Origin: Taudactylus pleione
Lineage: Eukaryota > Chordata > Amphibia > Anura > Myobatrachidae
Assembly (NCBI GenBank): GCA_031769625.1
Contig: JAUIMM010001412.1
Location: 372,001 to 436,000 of the forward strand
DNA: 64,000 nucleotides
Direction: 5' to 3'
Part shown: piece by piece, positions 1-12,000 of the stretch
Layout: each line of letters starts with the position of its first letter
Numbering within the stretch: position 1 is the first letter of the stretch
Program-made: the position numbers and the translations under genes
Notes under the pieces: model-generated
What the model saw: the letters and a program-made list of their open reading frames with translations, nothing else
The model's database searches: none
What the model was told of the DNA's origin: nothing

Positions 1-11
1 TAAAAGGTTAT

Positions 12-175
12 ACACATTAAGGAAAAGGAGATATATGTTACTATTTCCTTTCCCGAGGGAATAGGAATTGATAGCCAAGATAATTTGCAGAAGAAATGAT
101 CCATCCCTGTGTCTCTGCAACGGTTATGTACTGGGAAAGGAAATAGTAACATATGTCTCCTTTTCCTTAATGTGT
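12..175. repeat. Imperfect inverted repeat, 43-bp arms, MITE- or hairpin-like
   Basis: The arm at 12-54 is the reverse complement of the arm at 133-175 with one mismatch. The arms enclose a 78-bp spacer. The left arm begins ACACATTAAGG and the right arm ends CCTTAATGTGT. Arms of this length with near identity fit a small non-autonomous DNA transposon or the core of one. I see no convincing target-site duplication and no coding capacity, so the family is unknown. Confidence 0.8.
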
Positions 176-472
176 TACAATAATAAGCAACACTGTGTTA
201 TTTGTATATATTACTGGTGAGAAAGATTTTGTATAATAAGCCAATAGCTCCAATACAATTTGGATAATTAGCTATAAATAAATCTAGCTAAACAGCATTT
301 ATATTCGCTACCTCCACCAGCATGTAATAAGCACCATAATAATGGTCTTTCAATGAAAAATAAGAGGTATTATTTCTAAACAGATCATTCTTTATTTAAC
401 TTGAAACAAAAAGTTGCCAGTTGAGGCATAATAACTATGGATGTTTACACACATACATGTAAGACAGGCAAC
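176..472. other. AT-rich non-coding DNA
   Basis: This stretch is AT-rich with no sustained open frame and no repeat that I can recognise. Confidence 0.6.
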
Positions 473-515
473 ACATATACATATACATATACATATATAT
501 ATATATATATATATC

Positions 516-558
<43 letters not shown>
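473..558. repeat. Compound microsatellite (ATACAT)n-(AT)n-(AC)n
   Basis: A short ACATAT/ATACAT tract passes into a nearly pure (AT)n tract, broken once by a C near 515, and then into about ten AC dinucleotides ending at 558. The small open frame over it encodes only alternating Thr/Tyr/Ile and His/Thr, so it is a repeat by-product. The length is likely to vary between individuals. Confidence 0.95.
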
Positions 559-559
<1 letters not shown>

Positions 560-1168
560 GAGTTAATGACCGCATGCAACCTTGTTTTTAATAATAAATT
601 GGAAAATCTTTTTAATTCTTGTCACAATTTTTTTTCTTGTCTATCACTGTACTTTTGTGTTATATAATAATTCTATTATATTTTATTTATATTTCGCTTC
701 AGAAGGCCCTATTTTAGGCAATGGAGTATTAATGTTTAGTTTTGAGCAATAGCTAGCATTTCATTAAGATTGATAATTGTAATAGGCAATATATAGCCTC
801 TTTTTTGGTATATTTGTCAGCCAGAGGATCATAAATGAACTTTTTAAAGCATATCTAATAAAATGTATAATCTTTTAAAGAAACAGGGGTTTTGAGTGCA
901 CTCTGAGTTAAATTGGTTCCTTTTCTCTCGATATGAATATACCTAGTTTTGAATCAATGGGCAGCACCTGGAGATAATAAGCACCTATGGTTTCATTATA
1001 TACTTTAATCCATATGGATAGCAGATAGATTGCCCCTATTCTCATAAGAAATATATTACAGATAGCCTGGTGCGGGATTTTCTTTTATTCTGTAATAGTT
1101 GAAGTATTAGACTGTCCCTGAGTGAACTTCTCTGTACAATTTTTGTAAGAAAAAGATTTTTGTGCAGC
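559..1168. other. AT-rich non-coding DNA, nothing recognised
   Basis: The stretch is AT-rich with stops in every frame. I see no gene, RNA structure or named repeat in it. Confidence 0.55.
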
Positions 1169-1309
1169 CTAAAGGCCCCCGTACATCAGAGATTGATTGC
1201 TGCAATCGTGCAATTTGCAATCGATTGTGTATAAAAATCTTTCCCTTCTTCAATCGATTGCAAATTGCACGATTGCAGCAATCAATTGCTGATGTATGGG
1301 GACCTTTAG
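1169..1309. mobile_element. MITE-like palindromic element with 59-bp terminal inverted repeats
   Basis: The arms at 1169-1227 and 1251-1309 are reverse complements over 59 bp with four mismatches, around a 23-bp loop. The termini read CTAAAGGCCCCCGTACATCA and, on the other strand, CTAAAGGTCCCCATACATCA. Near-full-length palindromes of about 140 bp are typical of short foldback MITEs in vertebrates. The element is too short to encode a transposase, and the overlapping open frames on both strands are mirror images caused by the palindrome. No clear target-site duplication is visible, so the superfamily is not assigned. Confidence 0.8.
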
Positions 1310-1338
1310 AGTTCTTGGAAGACATGCTGCTCAATCAC

Positions 1339-1668
1339 TGTCACACACACACGCACACACACACACAGACACACACGCACACACACACACACACAGACAC
1401 ACACACAGACACACAGACACACACACACGGTGACAGTACAGTGAGATCACAGATATAACACAGAGGCTGTACAGAAAAAGATAACGGGCATAGAGGGAGA
1501 TATGCTATGACCCTGTCACACACACACAGACTCACACACACACACAGACACACACACACACACACACACACACACGGTGACAGTGACAGTACAGTGAGAT
1601 CACAGATATAACACAGAGGCTGTACAGAAAAAGATAATGGGCATAGAGGGAGATATGCTATGACCCTG

Positions 1669-1753
<85 letters not shown>

Positions 1754-1852
1754 GACAGTACAGTGAGATCACAGATATAACACAGAGGCTGTACAGAAAA
1801 AGATAACGGGCATAGAGGGAGATATGCTATGACCCTGTCACACACACACAGA

Positions 1853-1909
<57 letters not shown>

Positions 1910-2017
1910 TGACAGTACAGTGAGATCACAGATATAACACAGAGGCTGTACAGAAAAAGATAACGGGCATAGAGGGAGATATGCTATGACCCTGTCACAC
2001 ACACACACACACACACA

Positions 2018-2075
<58 letters not shown>

Positions 2076-2323
2076 GACAGTACAGTGAGATCACAGATAT
2101 AACACAGAGGCTGTACAGAAAAAGATAACGGGCATAGAGGGAGATATGCTATGACCCTGTCACACACACACAGACTCACACACACACACACACACACACA
2201 GACACACACACACACACACACGGTGACAGTACAGTGAGATCACAGATATAACACAGAGGCTGTACAGAAAAAGATAACGGGCATAGAGGGAGATATGCTA
2301 TGACCCTGTCACACACACACAGA

Positions 2324-2366
<43 letters not shown>

Positions 2367-2484
2367 ACACACACACACACACGGTGACAGTACAGTGAGA
2401 TCACAGATATAACACAGAGGCTGTACAGAAAAAGATAACGGGCACAGAGGGAGATATGCTATGACCCTGTCACACACACACAGA

Positions 2485-2529
<45 letters not shown>

Positions 2530-2632
2530 ACTCACACACACACACGGTGACAGTACAGTGAGATCACAGATATAACACAGAGGCTGTACAGAAAAAGATA
2601 ACGGGCATAGAGGGAGATATGCTATGACCCTG

Positions 2633-2722
<90 letters not shown>

Positions 2723-2807
2723 TGACAGTACAGTGAGATCACAGATATAACACAGAGGCTGTACAGAAAAAGATAACGGGCATAGAGGGAGATATGCTAT
2801 GACCCTG

Positions 2808-2846
<39 letters not shown>

Positions 2847-2930
2847 GACAGTACAGTGAGATCACAGATATAACACAGAGGCTTTACAGAAAAAGATAAC
2901 GGGCATAGAGGCAGATATGCTATGACCCTG

Positions 2931-3001
<71 letters not shown>

Positions 3002-3085
3002 GTCAGTACAGTGAGATCACAGATATAACACAGAGGCTGTACAGAAAAAGATAACGGGCATAGAGGGAGATATGCTATGACCCTG

Positions 3086-3149
<64 letters not shown>

Positions 3150-3235
3150 TGACAGTACAGTGAGATCACAGATATAACACAGAGGCTGTACAGGAAAAGA
3201 TAACGTGCATAGAGGGAGATATGCTATGACCCTGT
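1339..3235. repeat. Compound minisatellite: 12 x (~95-bp block + variable (CA)n)
   Basis: A conserved block of about 95 bp, starting GTGACAGTACAGTGAGATCA and ending GCTATGACCCTGTCACAC, occurs 12 times. The copies begin near 1430, 1576, 1751, 1908, 2073, 2222, 2384, 2547, 2721, 2844, 3000 and 3148. Blocks are separated by (CA)n tracts of about 25 to 90 bp, some interrupted by GACACA or ACTCACA. The blocks themselves differ by only a few substitutions (for example GGGCATAGAGG or GGGCACAGAGG), so unit length varies almost entirely through the CA tracts. The long Cys-Val open frames here are (CA)n translated in reverse and are not genes. The array ends where the last block runs into unique sequence at about 3235. 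Confidence 0.95.
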
Positions 3236-3960
3236 CAGATCTGCTCTAGGGCAGAGTCTTTAATGTGTAACCAATGCTGTTACACTAGCCTGACTCCAAT
3301 GTCCCAGAGCCGGGACTCAGCCTCATGTGTCCAGCAGCAGCAGCTAAAATGGCCACCAGCCTCCTTCTGGAAGCGCTGGGGTAACTGGGAGGCTGGAGCA
3401 GAATTACCCATTAGGCTCTGCCCCCCCCCGCCTATGGCGCCCGCTACAGCGCCAGCGGACCACTTGTAATGAGCCCGCCTGACGTCCTGGCTCTGCTGCT
3501 ATCCAGAAAGCCAGGACTTACCAACCTTTAAGCTGCCTTAATCTGCCAGTGGCGGGCTTTGCTGTTACTGACGCCGCATGCAGCGCATGTTGGGCTCCCC
3601 AGGGGCTGAGGTCTCTGTAGCAGGAGACCTCAGCGCACACCGCATGCAGTCACGGTGAGGTCTCCCCGGCAGTCCAATGGCGCAGACAGGCAGGGGCAGT
3701 GAGCTGCCTGTCTGTTCCTCACATTGCTGATTGCAGGTCAATTTAAAACTAGAGAGCCCTAATGAGCCTAGGTCCAGCTCCCAGGGCACATCTTAGACTG
3801 GAGGGGGAATACAGAAGGACGAGCTAACTACCATTTAGTTATTTTTTTAAAAGGTGCCAGCTCCCGGTTACCCCACTGTACTGAGACTCCAGTGTCCCCT
3901 AGTGGATGAAGGAGAAAGAACCATTAAAGCTAATTAGCACCTCAGTATATATGCCAAATA
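3236..3960. other. GC-richer unassigned DNA, no gene recognised
   Basis: This stretch is clearly more GC- and CpG-rich than its flanks. It includes a run of nine C at 3421-3429 and a perfect 10-bp stem (3606-3615 with 3624-3633, 8-base loop). The decamer CCGCATGCAG occurs twice, near 3572 and 3640. Open frames of about 70 codons on both strands show no domain or composition that supports coding. A degenerate dispersed repeat is possible but I cannot name one. Confidence 0.5.
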
Positions 3961-4640
3961 CACAACCGATGTGTCCCGGATTTTATAGTATATTTATTGG
4001 ATTTGTCCTGGATTTAATATAAACATGAGTGAGACAGTAACACAATCATAATACCGACTATTAGACCATACCAGATATACAATCTACAAATGTGACAAAA
4101 TATATATTTGTGTCTTTATCATGTCACATTTGGGGTGAGCGTTTGGGCGTAGGGCCCCAGAGTTTGCTCTGGCTGGGCCTCCTCAGGGCATCACCACTTA
4201 ATACACAGTTACTTTTCACATCACCTTTTATGTTTGTTTTTTATTCGTATAATTTTTTCACATACTGTATATTTTAACCTCTTTTTCAACACTTATTAAC
4301 TACTCGCACACATCTATACTTTACAATGCACTGTCACCCTTTTCCCATGTGATGCCCTCGGGGGTCCTGGGCTGGACAATTTTTGGGGTGCCCTGTGTCC
4401 TGGATGTGAACCCCTTAGTGTTAGGGACTGCTAGTGACAAAGAAGCCGTGACGTGGCCTAGCAGTTTCCCATGTATTTGCAAATGCATGCAACCAATATC
4501 TCTGAATTTCTATTACCATATAGTGTTCATATATTGTTGCAGATATAATTCAGTATGCTGAGGAACAATAGGGGGTTAAACGCCCCCATTTTTCTATTTT
4601 TTATACAGATAAAATACACAGATTGATTCAGATAAAAGAA
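3961..4640. other. Unassigned non-coding DNA
   Basis: No supported gene is present. Two short plus-strand open frames (61 and 70 codons) lack any recognisable motif. A short inverted pair, TGTGACA near 4090 and TGTCACA near 4121, is the only local structure I noticed. The region probably lies outside the retroelement, although the exact outer edge of the LTR is not resolved. Confidence 0.45.
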
Positions 4641-5263
4641 AATGATAAAGAATCAGAATCCTAAGGTGTCTTATGCTGAGAATCTGAGTGGAGGGAGCCC
4701 ACCAAGCATCACGATGTGTAGCACCCTTAGCTTCCAGCTACTCCCTGAGAGTGAACACATAGCAGTGTGGGCTGCTGGGCCTTATAGTCCCATGACTTTG
4801 TCTCCCCCAGCAACCCCCACACTTTCCAGGCTCAAAAATCCTGTCCTTTGTTCTCCCAGGGTGTGTGTAGATGCAAATTAGCACAACTATCAGACCTGAC
4901 ACTAATATACTTCCCTGGACCTTTATGGTATTTTATGATAGGAAGACTGGTAACATAAGGTGTTACAAATGCCCCTTCTAACAGCCAATGAGTCTGTGTA
5001 CTGGACTTGCACCATGGCCCCCTAGTGTGGGAGCAAACGTTACATCCAGGAAGATTTGTCTTCACAGGATAGGTGTCACTTAGTCATTTATTCTGATTTG
5101 TTTATACAATCCAGCTCTGACATACTGTACCCATTCCTAGCAAACAGCCATTCCTGAAATATAGAATTATGATAATACACACACTTTATCCAGATCACAC
5201 AAAATATGTAAAGTCATGACATGGGGCTTTGATGAATCGCCGTAATCCATGGCGATGGTCACA
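4640..5263 (-). mobile_element. Probable 3' LTR of the gypsy-class element (outer edge uncertain)
   Basis: Read on the minus strand, a purine-rich tract is followed immediately by TGTGACCATCG at 5263. This is the usual arrangement of a polypurine tract next to an LTR beginning TG. Downstream on that strand lie an AATAAA (plus positions 5087-5092) and a TATAAG (plus 4781-4786), both possible LTR transcription or processing signals. Their order and spacing do not define a clean U3-R-U5 structure. The outer end is a guess: a CA at about 4670 could be the terminus. No second LTR lies in the window for comparison, so the length cannot be confirmed. Confidence 0.35.
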
Positions 5264-5275
5264 CCTCCCTCCTTA
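5264..5275 (-). promoter_or_regulatory. Polypurine tract (plus-strand primer site of retroelement)
   Basis: The minus strand reads TAAGGAGGGAGG directly before the TGTGACC that opens the putative LTR. It lies 29 bp past the stop that ends the RNase H reading frame. In LTR retrotransposons this position and composition match the RNase H-resistant primer for plus-strand DNA synthesis. The assignment rests on context and has not been tested. Confidence 0.6.
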
Positions 5276-5304
5276 AAATGGCGCAGGGAGATGGCAGTCA
5301 TCTA

Positions 5305-5829
5305 TCACATACCTCCCTGTGCCACGGCGTCTACCTTGTCGCCTTGTTGGGAGAGTCCATCTAGATTCCCGTGCTCTGTCCCTTTTTTGTGTTGGAAGGT
5401 AAATGTGTATTACTGCAGAGTGAGACTCCAGCGCAGCAATTTGCCGTTACTCCTGGGAACCGTATTCAACCAGCTGAGCAGATTATGGTCAGTGATTACC
5501 ATGAAATGTCTCCCATAGAAATACGGCTGCAGCTTTTGTAATGCCCAATCAATAGCGAAGCATTCTTTTTCTATAGTGGCGAATGACACCTCACGGGCGA
5601 GCAGTTTTCTACTCTGGTAGAGGACTGGGTGCTCGTTTCCCTGCCCATCTACTTGACAGAGGACAGCTCCCAGACTGTAATTCAAGGCGTCATTCTGCAC
5701 AATAAACCTGCATTTAACTGCAACCAGATTTGGACGCTTATTTTGGGTCATGTAGGTAAGGGGCTTGGCGAGGGCACCATAATTGGGTACGAATTTACGG
5801 TTGTACCCTGAAGTCCCCAAGAATGACCT
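5305..5829 (-). pseudogene. pol: Ty3/gypsy-class pol fragment: RT C-terminal edge plus RNase H, decayed
   Basis: The frame read on the minus strand opens with the RT-RNase H connection motif SFLGTSGYNRKF, about ten bases from the satellite edge, followed by GALAKPLT. It then enters a complete-looking RNase H domain. The acidic residues expected in the active site are all present: Asp in VQNDALNY (codon at 5689-5691), Glu in TIEKE, Asp in ITDHN, and Asp in NLDGLS near 5360. The last one lies beyond an in-frame TAA at 5410-5412, after which homology continues to a TGA at 5305-5307. About 30 residues of the connection segment appear to be missing between the KRPN motif and FIVQNDA (inference from usual domain length). 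The RT palm and its catalytic Asp pair are absent because satellite begins immediately upstream. The fragment is not functional. Confidence 0.9.
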
Positions 5830-8800
5830 GTGTGTCACTAGATGTGTATTGCCAAGCTTCCCAGTAATATGTGCCTGATACGGGTGTAGGGTGTCACAAG
5901 GTGTGTATTGCCAGGCTTCCCTGTAATATGTGCCTGATACGGGAGTAGGGTGTCACTAGGTGTGTATTGCCAGGCTTCCCTGTGATATGTGCCTGATATG
6001 GGTGTAGGGTGTCACTAGGTGTGTATTGCCAGGCTTCCCTGTAATATGTGCCTGATACGGGTGTAGTGCGTCACTAGGTGTGTATTGCCAGGCTTCCCTG
6101 TGATATGTGCCTGATACGGATGTAGTGTGTCACTAGGTGTGTATTGCCAGGCTTCCCTGTAATATGTGCCTGATGCGGGTGTAGTGTGTCACTAGGTGTG
6201 TATTGCCAGGCTTCCCTGTAATATGTGCCTGATGCGGGTGTAGGGTGTCACTAGGTGTGTATTGCCAGGTGTCCCTGTAATATGTGCCTGATACGGGTGT
6301 AGTGCGTCACTAGGTGTGTATTGCCGGGCTTCCCTGTAATATGTGCCTGATACGGGTGTAGTGCGTCACTAGGTGTGTATTGCCGGGCTTCCCTGTAATA
6401 TGTGCCTGATACGGGTGTAGTGCGTCACTAGGTGTGTATTGCAGGGCTTCCCTGTAATATGTGCCTGATACGGGTGTAGTGCGTCACTAGGTGTGTATTG
6501 CCGGGCTTCCCTGTAATATGTGCCTGATACGGGTGTAGTGCGTTACTAGGTGTGTATTGCCAGGCTTCCCTGTAATATGCGCCTGATACGGGTGTAGTGT
6601 GTCACTAGGTGTGTATTGCCAGGCTTCTTTGTAATATGTGCCTGATACGGGTGTAGTGTGTCACTAGGTGTGTATTGCCAGGCTTCCCTGTAATATGTGC
6701 CTGATACGGGTGTAGTGAGTCACTAGGTGTGTATTGCCAGGCTTCCCTGTAATATGCGCCTGATACGGGTGTAGTGTGTCACTAGGTGTGTATTGCCAGG
6801 CTCCCCTGTAATATGTGCCTGATACGGGTGTAGTGTGTCAATAGGTGCGTATTGCCAGGCTTCCCTGTAATATGTGCCTGATACGGGTGTAGTGTGTCAC
6901 TAGGTGTGCATTGCCAGGCTTCCCTGTAATGTGTCTGATACGGGTGTAGGGTGTCACTAGGTGTGTATTGCCAGGCTTCCCTGTAATATGTGCCTGATGC
7001 GGGTGTAGTGTGTCACTACGTGTGTATTGCCAGGCTTCCCTGTAATATGTGCCTGATACGGGTGTAGTGTGTCACTAGGTGTGTATTGCCAGGCTTCCCT
7101 GTAATATGCGCCTGAAACGGGTGTAGTGTGTCACTAGGTGTGTATTGCCAGGCTTCCCTGTAATATGCGCCTGATACGGGTGTAGTGCGTCACTAGGTGT
7201 GTATTGCCGGGCTTCCATGTAATATGCGCCTGATACGGGTGTAGTGCGTCACTAGGTGTGTATTGCCAGGCTTCTTTGTAATATGCGCCTGATACGGGTG
7301 TAGTGTGTCAATAGGTGTGTATTGCAAGGCTTCCCTGTAATATGCGCCTGATACGGGTGTAGTGTGTCACTAGGTGTGTATTGCCAGGCTTCCCTGTAAT
7401 ATGCGCCTGATACGGGTGTAGTGTGTCACTAGGTGTGTATTGCCAGGCTCCCCTGTAATATGCGCCTGATACGGGTGTAGTGTGTCAATAGGTGTGTATT
7501 GCCAGGCTTCCCTGTAATGTGTCTGATACCGGTGTAGGGTGTCACTAGGTGTGTATTGCCAGGCTTCCCTGTAATATGTGCCTGATGCGGGTGTAGTGTG
7601 TCACTACGTGTGTATTGCCAGGCTTCCCTGTAATATGTGTCTGATACGGGTGTAGGGTGTCACTAGGTGTGTATTGCCAGGCTTCCCTGTAATACGTGCC
7701 TGATGCGGGTGTAGTGTGTCACTACGTGTGTATTGCCAGGCTTCCCTGTAATATGCGCCTGAAACGGGTGTAGTGTGTCACTAGGTGTGTATTGCCAGGC
7801 TTCCCTGTAATATGTGCCTGATACGGGTGTAGGGTGTCACTAGGTGTGTATTGCCAGGCTTCCCTGTAATATGTGCCTGATACGGGTGTAGGGTGTCACT
7901 AGGTGTCACTAGGTGTGTATTGCCAGGCTTCCCTGTAATATGTGCCTGATGCGGGTGTAGGGTGTAACTAGGTGTGTATTGCCAGGCTTCCCTGTAATAT
8001 GTGCCTGATGCGGGTGTAGGGTGGCACTAGGTGTGTATTGCCAGGCTTCCCTGTAATATGTGCCTGATGCGGGTGTAGGGTGTCACTAGGTGTGTATTGC
8101 CAGGCTTCCCTGTAATATGTGCCTGATGCGGGTGTAGTGTGTCACTACGTGTGTATTGCCACGCTTCCCTGTAATATGCGCCTGAAACGGGTGTAGTGTG
8201 TCACTAGGTGTGTATTGCCAGGCTTCCCTGTAATATGTGCCTGATACGGGTGTAGGGTGTCACTAGGTGTGTATTGCCAGGCTTCCCTGTAATATGTGCC
8301 TGATACGGGTTTGGGTGTCACTAGGTGTGTATTGCCAGGCTTCCCTGTAATATGTGCCTGATACGGGTGTAGGGTGTCACTAGGTGTGTATTGCCAGGCT
8401 TCCCTGTAATATGTGCCTGATACGGGTGTAGGGTGTCACTAGGTGTGTATTGCCAGGCTTCCTTGTAATATGTGCCTGATACGGGTGTAGGGTGTCACTA
8501 GGTGTGTATTGCCAGGCTTCCCTGTAATATGTGCCTGATACGGGTGTAGGGTGTCACTAGGTGTGTATTGCCAGGCTTCCTTGTAATATGTGCCTGATAC
8601 GGGTGTAGGGTGTCACTAGGTGTGTATTGCCAGGCTTCCCTGTAATATGTGCCTGATACGGGTGTAGGGTGTCACTAGGTGTGTATTGCCAGGTTCCCTG
8701 TAATATGTGCCTGATACGGGTGTAGGGTGTCACTAGGTGTGTATTGCCAGGGTTCCCTGTAATATGTGCCTGATACGGGTGTAGGGTGGCACTAGGTGTG

Positions 8801-9059
8801 TATTGCCAGGCTTCCCTGTAATATGTGCCTGATACGGGTGTAGGGTGTCACTAGGTGTGTATTGCCAGGCTTCCCTGTAATATGTGCCTGATACGGGTGT
8901 AGGGTGTCACTAGGTGTGAATTGCCAGGCTCCCCTGTAATATGTGCCTGATACGGGTTTAGGGTGTCACTAGGTGTGTATTGCCGGGCTTCCCTGCAATA
9001 TGTGCCTGATACGGGTGTAGTGTGTCACTAGCTGTGATTTGCCAGGCTTCCCTGCGATA
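5830..9059. repeat. Left-edge satellite domain, mostly unstructured monomers
   Basis: This end of the array lacks the 54-bp/58-bp marker pair that recurs in the rest. It carries variants that are rare elsewhere, such as GTGCGTCACTAGG (clustered at 6067-6540 and 7186-7250) and TGATGCGGG. Short local duplications of a few monomers are visible, for example around 6960-7060 and 7540-7640. A monomer with an extra GGTGTCACT lies near 7905. The pattern fits the older, less homogenised margin of a satellite. Confidence 0.7.
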
Positions 9060-12000
9060 CGTGCCTGATACGGGTGTAGGGTGTCACTAGGTGTGTAATG
9101 CCAGGCTTCCCTGTAATATGTGCCTGATACGGGTGTAGTGTGGAACTAGGTGTGTATTGCCAGGCTTCCCTGTATTATGTGCCTGATACGGGTGTAGTGT
9201 GGCACTAGGTGTGTATTGCCATGCTTCCCAGTAATATGTGCCTGATACGGGTGTAGGGTGTCACTAGGTGTGTATTGCCAGGCTTCCCTGTAATATGTGC
9301 CTGATACGGGTGTAGTGTGGCACTAGGTGTGTATTGCCAGGCTTCCCTGTAATATGTGTATGGGTGTAGTGTGTCACTAGGTGTGTATTGCCAGGCTCCC
9401 TGTAATATGTGCCTGATACGGGTGTAGGGTGTCACTAGTTGTGTATTGCCAGGCTTCCCTGTAATATGTGCATGATACGGGTGTAGGGTGTCACTAGGTG
9501 TGTATTGCCAGGCTTCCCTGTAATATGTGGCTGATATGGGTGTAGGGTGTCACTAGGTGTGTATTGCCAGGCTCCCCTGAAATATGTGCATGATACGGGT
9601 GTAGTGTGTCACTAGGTGTGTATTGCCAGGCTTCCCTGTAATATGTGCCTGATACGGGTTTAGGGTGGCACTAGGTGTGTATTGCAAGGCTCCCCTGTAA
9701 TATGTGCCTGATACGGGTGTAGGGTGGCACTAGGTGTGTATTGCCAGGCTTCTTTGTAATATGCGCCTGACACGGGTGTAGTGTGTCAATAGGTGTGTAT
9801 TGCCAGGCTTCCCTGTAATATGTGCCTGATACGGGTGTAGTGTGTCACTAGGTGTGTATTGCCAGGCTTCTTTGTAATATGCGCCTGATACGGGTGTAGT
9901 GTGTCAATAGGTGTGTAGTGCCAGGCTTCCCTGTAATATGTGCCTGATACGGGTGTAGGGTGTCACTAGGTGTGTATTGCCAGGCTTCCCTGTAATATGT
10001 ACCTGATACGGGTGTAGTGTGGCACTAGGTGTGTATTGCCAGGCTTCCCTGTAATATGTGCCTGATACGGGTGTAGTGTGGCACTAGGTGTGTAGTGCCA
10101 GGCTTCCCTGTAATATGTGCCTGATACGGGTGTAGTGTGGCACTAGGTGTGTATTGACAGGCTTCCCTGTAATATGTGCCTGATACGGGTGTAGTGTGGC
10201 ACTAGGTGTGTATTGCCAGGCTTCCCTGTAATATGTGCCTGATACGGGTGTAGGGTGTCACTAGGTGTGTATTGCCAGGCTCCCCTGTAATATGTGCCTG
10301 ATACGGGTGTAGTGTTTCTCTAGGTGTGTATTGCCAGGCTCCCCTAAAATATGTGCATGATACGGGTGTAGGGTGTCACTAGGTGTGTATTGCCAGGCTT
10401 CCCTGTAATTTGTGCCTGATACGGGTTTAGTGTGTCACTAGGTGTGTATTGCAAGGCTCCCCTGTAATATGTGCCTGATACGGGTGTAGGGTGTCACTAG
10501 GTGTGTATTGCCAGGCTTCCCTGTAATATGTACCTGATAGGGGTGTAGTGTGGAACTAGGTGTGTATTGCCAGGCTTCCCTGTAATATGTGCCTGATACG
10601 GGTGTAGTGTGGCAATAGGTGTGTATTGCCAGGCTTCCCTGTAATATGTGCCTGATACGGGTGTAGTGTGGCACTAGGTGTGTATTGCCAGGCTTCCCTG
10701 TAATATGTGTATGGGTGTAGTGTGTCACTAGGTGTGTATTGCCAAGCTCCCTGTAATATGTGCCTGATACGGGTGTAGGGTGTCACTAGGTGTGTATTGC
10801 CAGGCTTCCCTGTAATATGTGCCTGATACGGGTGTAGGGTGTCACTAGGAGTGCATTGCCAGGCTTCCCTGTAATATGTGCCTGATACGGGTGTAGGGTG
10901 TCACAAGGTGTGTATTGCCAGGCTTCCCTGTAATATGTGCCTGATACGGTAGGGTGTCACAAGGTGTGTATTGCCAGGCTTCCCTGTAATATGTGCATGA
11001 TACGGGTGTAGGGTGTCACTAGGAGTGTATTGCCAGGCTTCCCTGTAATATGTGCCTGATACGGGTGTAGGGTGAGGTGTGTATTGCCAGGCTCCCCTGT
11101 AATATGCGCCTGATACGGGTGTAGTGTGTCACTAGGTGTGTATTGCCAGGCTTCTTTGTAATATGCGCCTGAGACGGGTGTAGTGTGTCAATAGGTGTGT
11201 ATTGCCAGGCTTCCCTGTAATATGTGCCTGATACGGGTGTAGTGTGTCACTAGGTGAGTATTGCCAGGCTTCCCTGTAATATGCGCCTGATACGGGTGTA
11301 GTGTGTCACTAGGTGTGTATTGCCAGGCTTCTTTGTAATATGTGCCTGATACGGGTGTAGTGTGTCAATAGGTGTGTAGTGCCAGGCTTCCCTGTAATAT
11401 GTGCCTGATACGGGTGTAGGGTGTCACTAGGTGTGTATTGCCAGGCTTCCCTGTAATATGTGCCTGATACGGGTGTAGTGTGTCACTAGGTGTGTATTGC
11501 CGGGCTTCCCTGTAATATGCGCCTGATACGGGTGTAGGGTGGCACTAGGTGTGTATTGCCAGGCTTCTTTGTAATATGTGCCTGATATGGGTGTAGTGTG
11601 TCAATAGGTGTGTATTGCCAGGCTTCCCTGTAATATGTGCCTGATACGGGTGTAGGGTGTCACTAGGTGTGTATTGCTAGGCTTCCCTGAAATATGTACC
11701 TGATACGGGTGTAGGGTGTCACTAGGAGTGTATTGCCAGGCTTCCCTGTAATATGTGCCTGATACGGGTGTAGGGTGTCACTAGGTGTGTAATGCCAGGC
11801 TTCCCTGTAATATGTGCCTGATACGGGTGTAGTGTGGAACTAGGTGTGTATTGCCAGGCTTCCCTGTATTATGTGCCTGATACGGGTGTAGTGTGGCACT
11901 AGGTGTGTATTGCCATGCTTCCCAGTAATATGTGCCTGATACGGGTGTAGGGTGTCACTAGGTGTGTATTGCCAGGCTTCCCTGTAATATGTGCCTGATA

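Noticed and set aside
1107..1458. Two similar open frames on opposite strands around 1107-1458
   Set aside because: They are mirror translations of the palindromic element at 1169-1309.
1341..3147. Cys-Val and Thr-His repeat open frames
   Set aside because: These are (CA)n dinucleotide repeats translated in different frames, not proteins.
3263..3789. Small open frames in the GC-richer region
   Set aside because: High GC content lengthens chance frames. No motif, splice context or homology is recognisable.
5087..5113. AATAAA and nearby GTATAAAC on the minus strand as a complete LTR promoter/polyA unit
   Set aside because: They lie about ten bases apart, too close for a functional TATA-start-polyA arrangement, so only the LTR start was called.
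4642..5518. Open frames on both strands in 4642-5518 other than the RNase H frame
   Set aside because: They fall in LTR-like sequence or overlap RNase H in antisense, with no domain or family resemblance.
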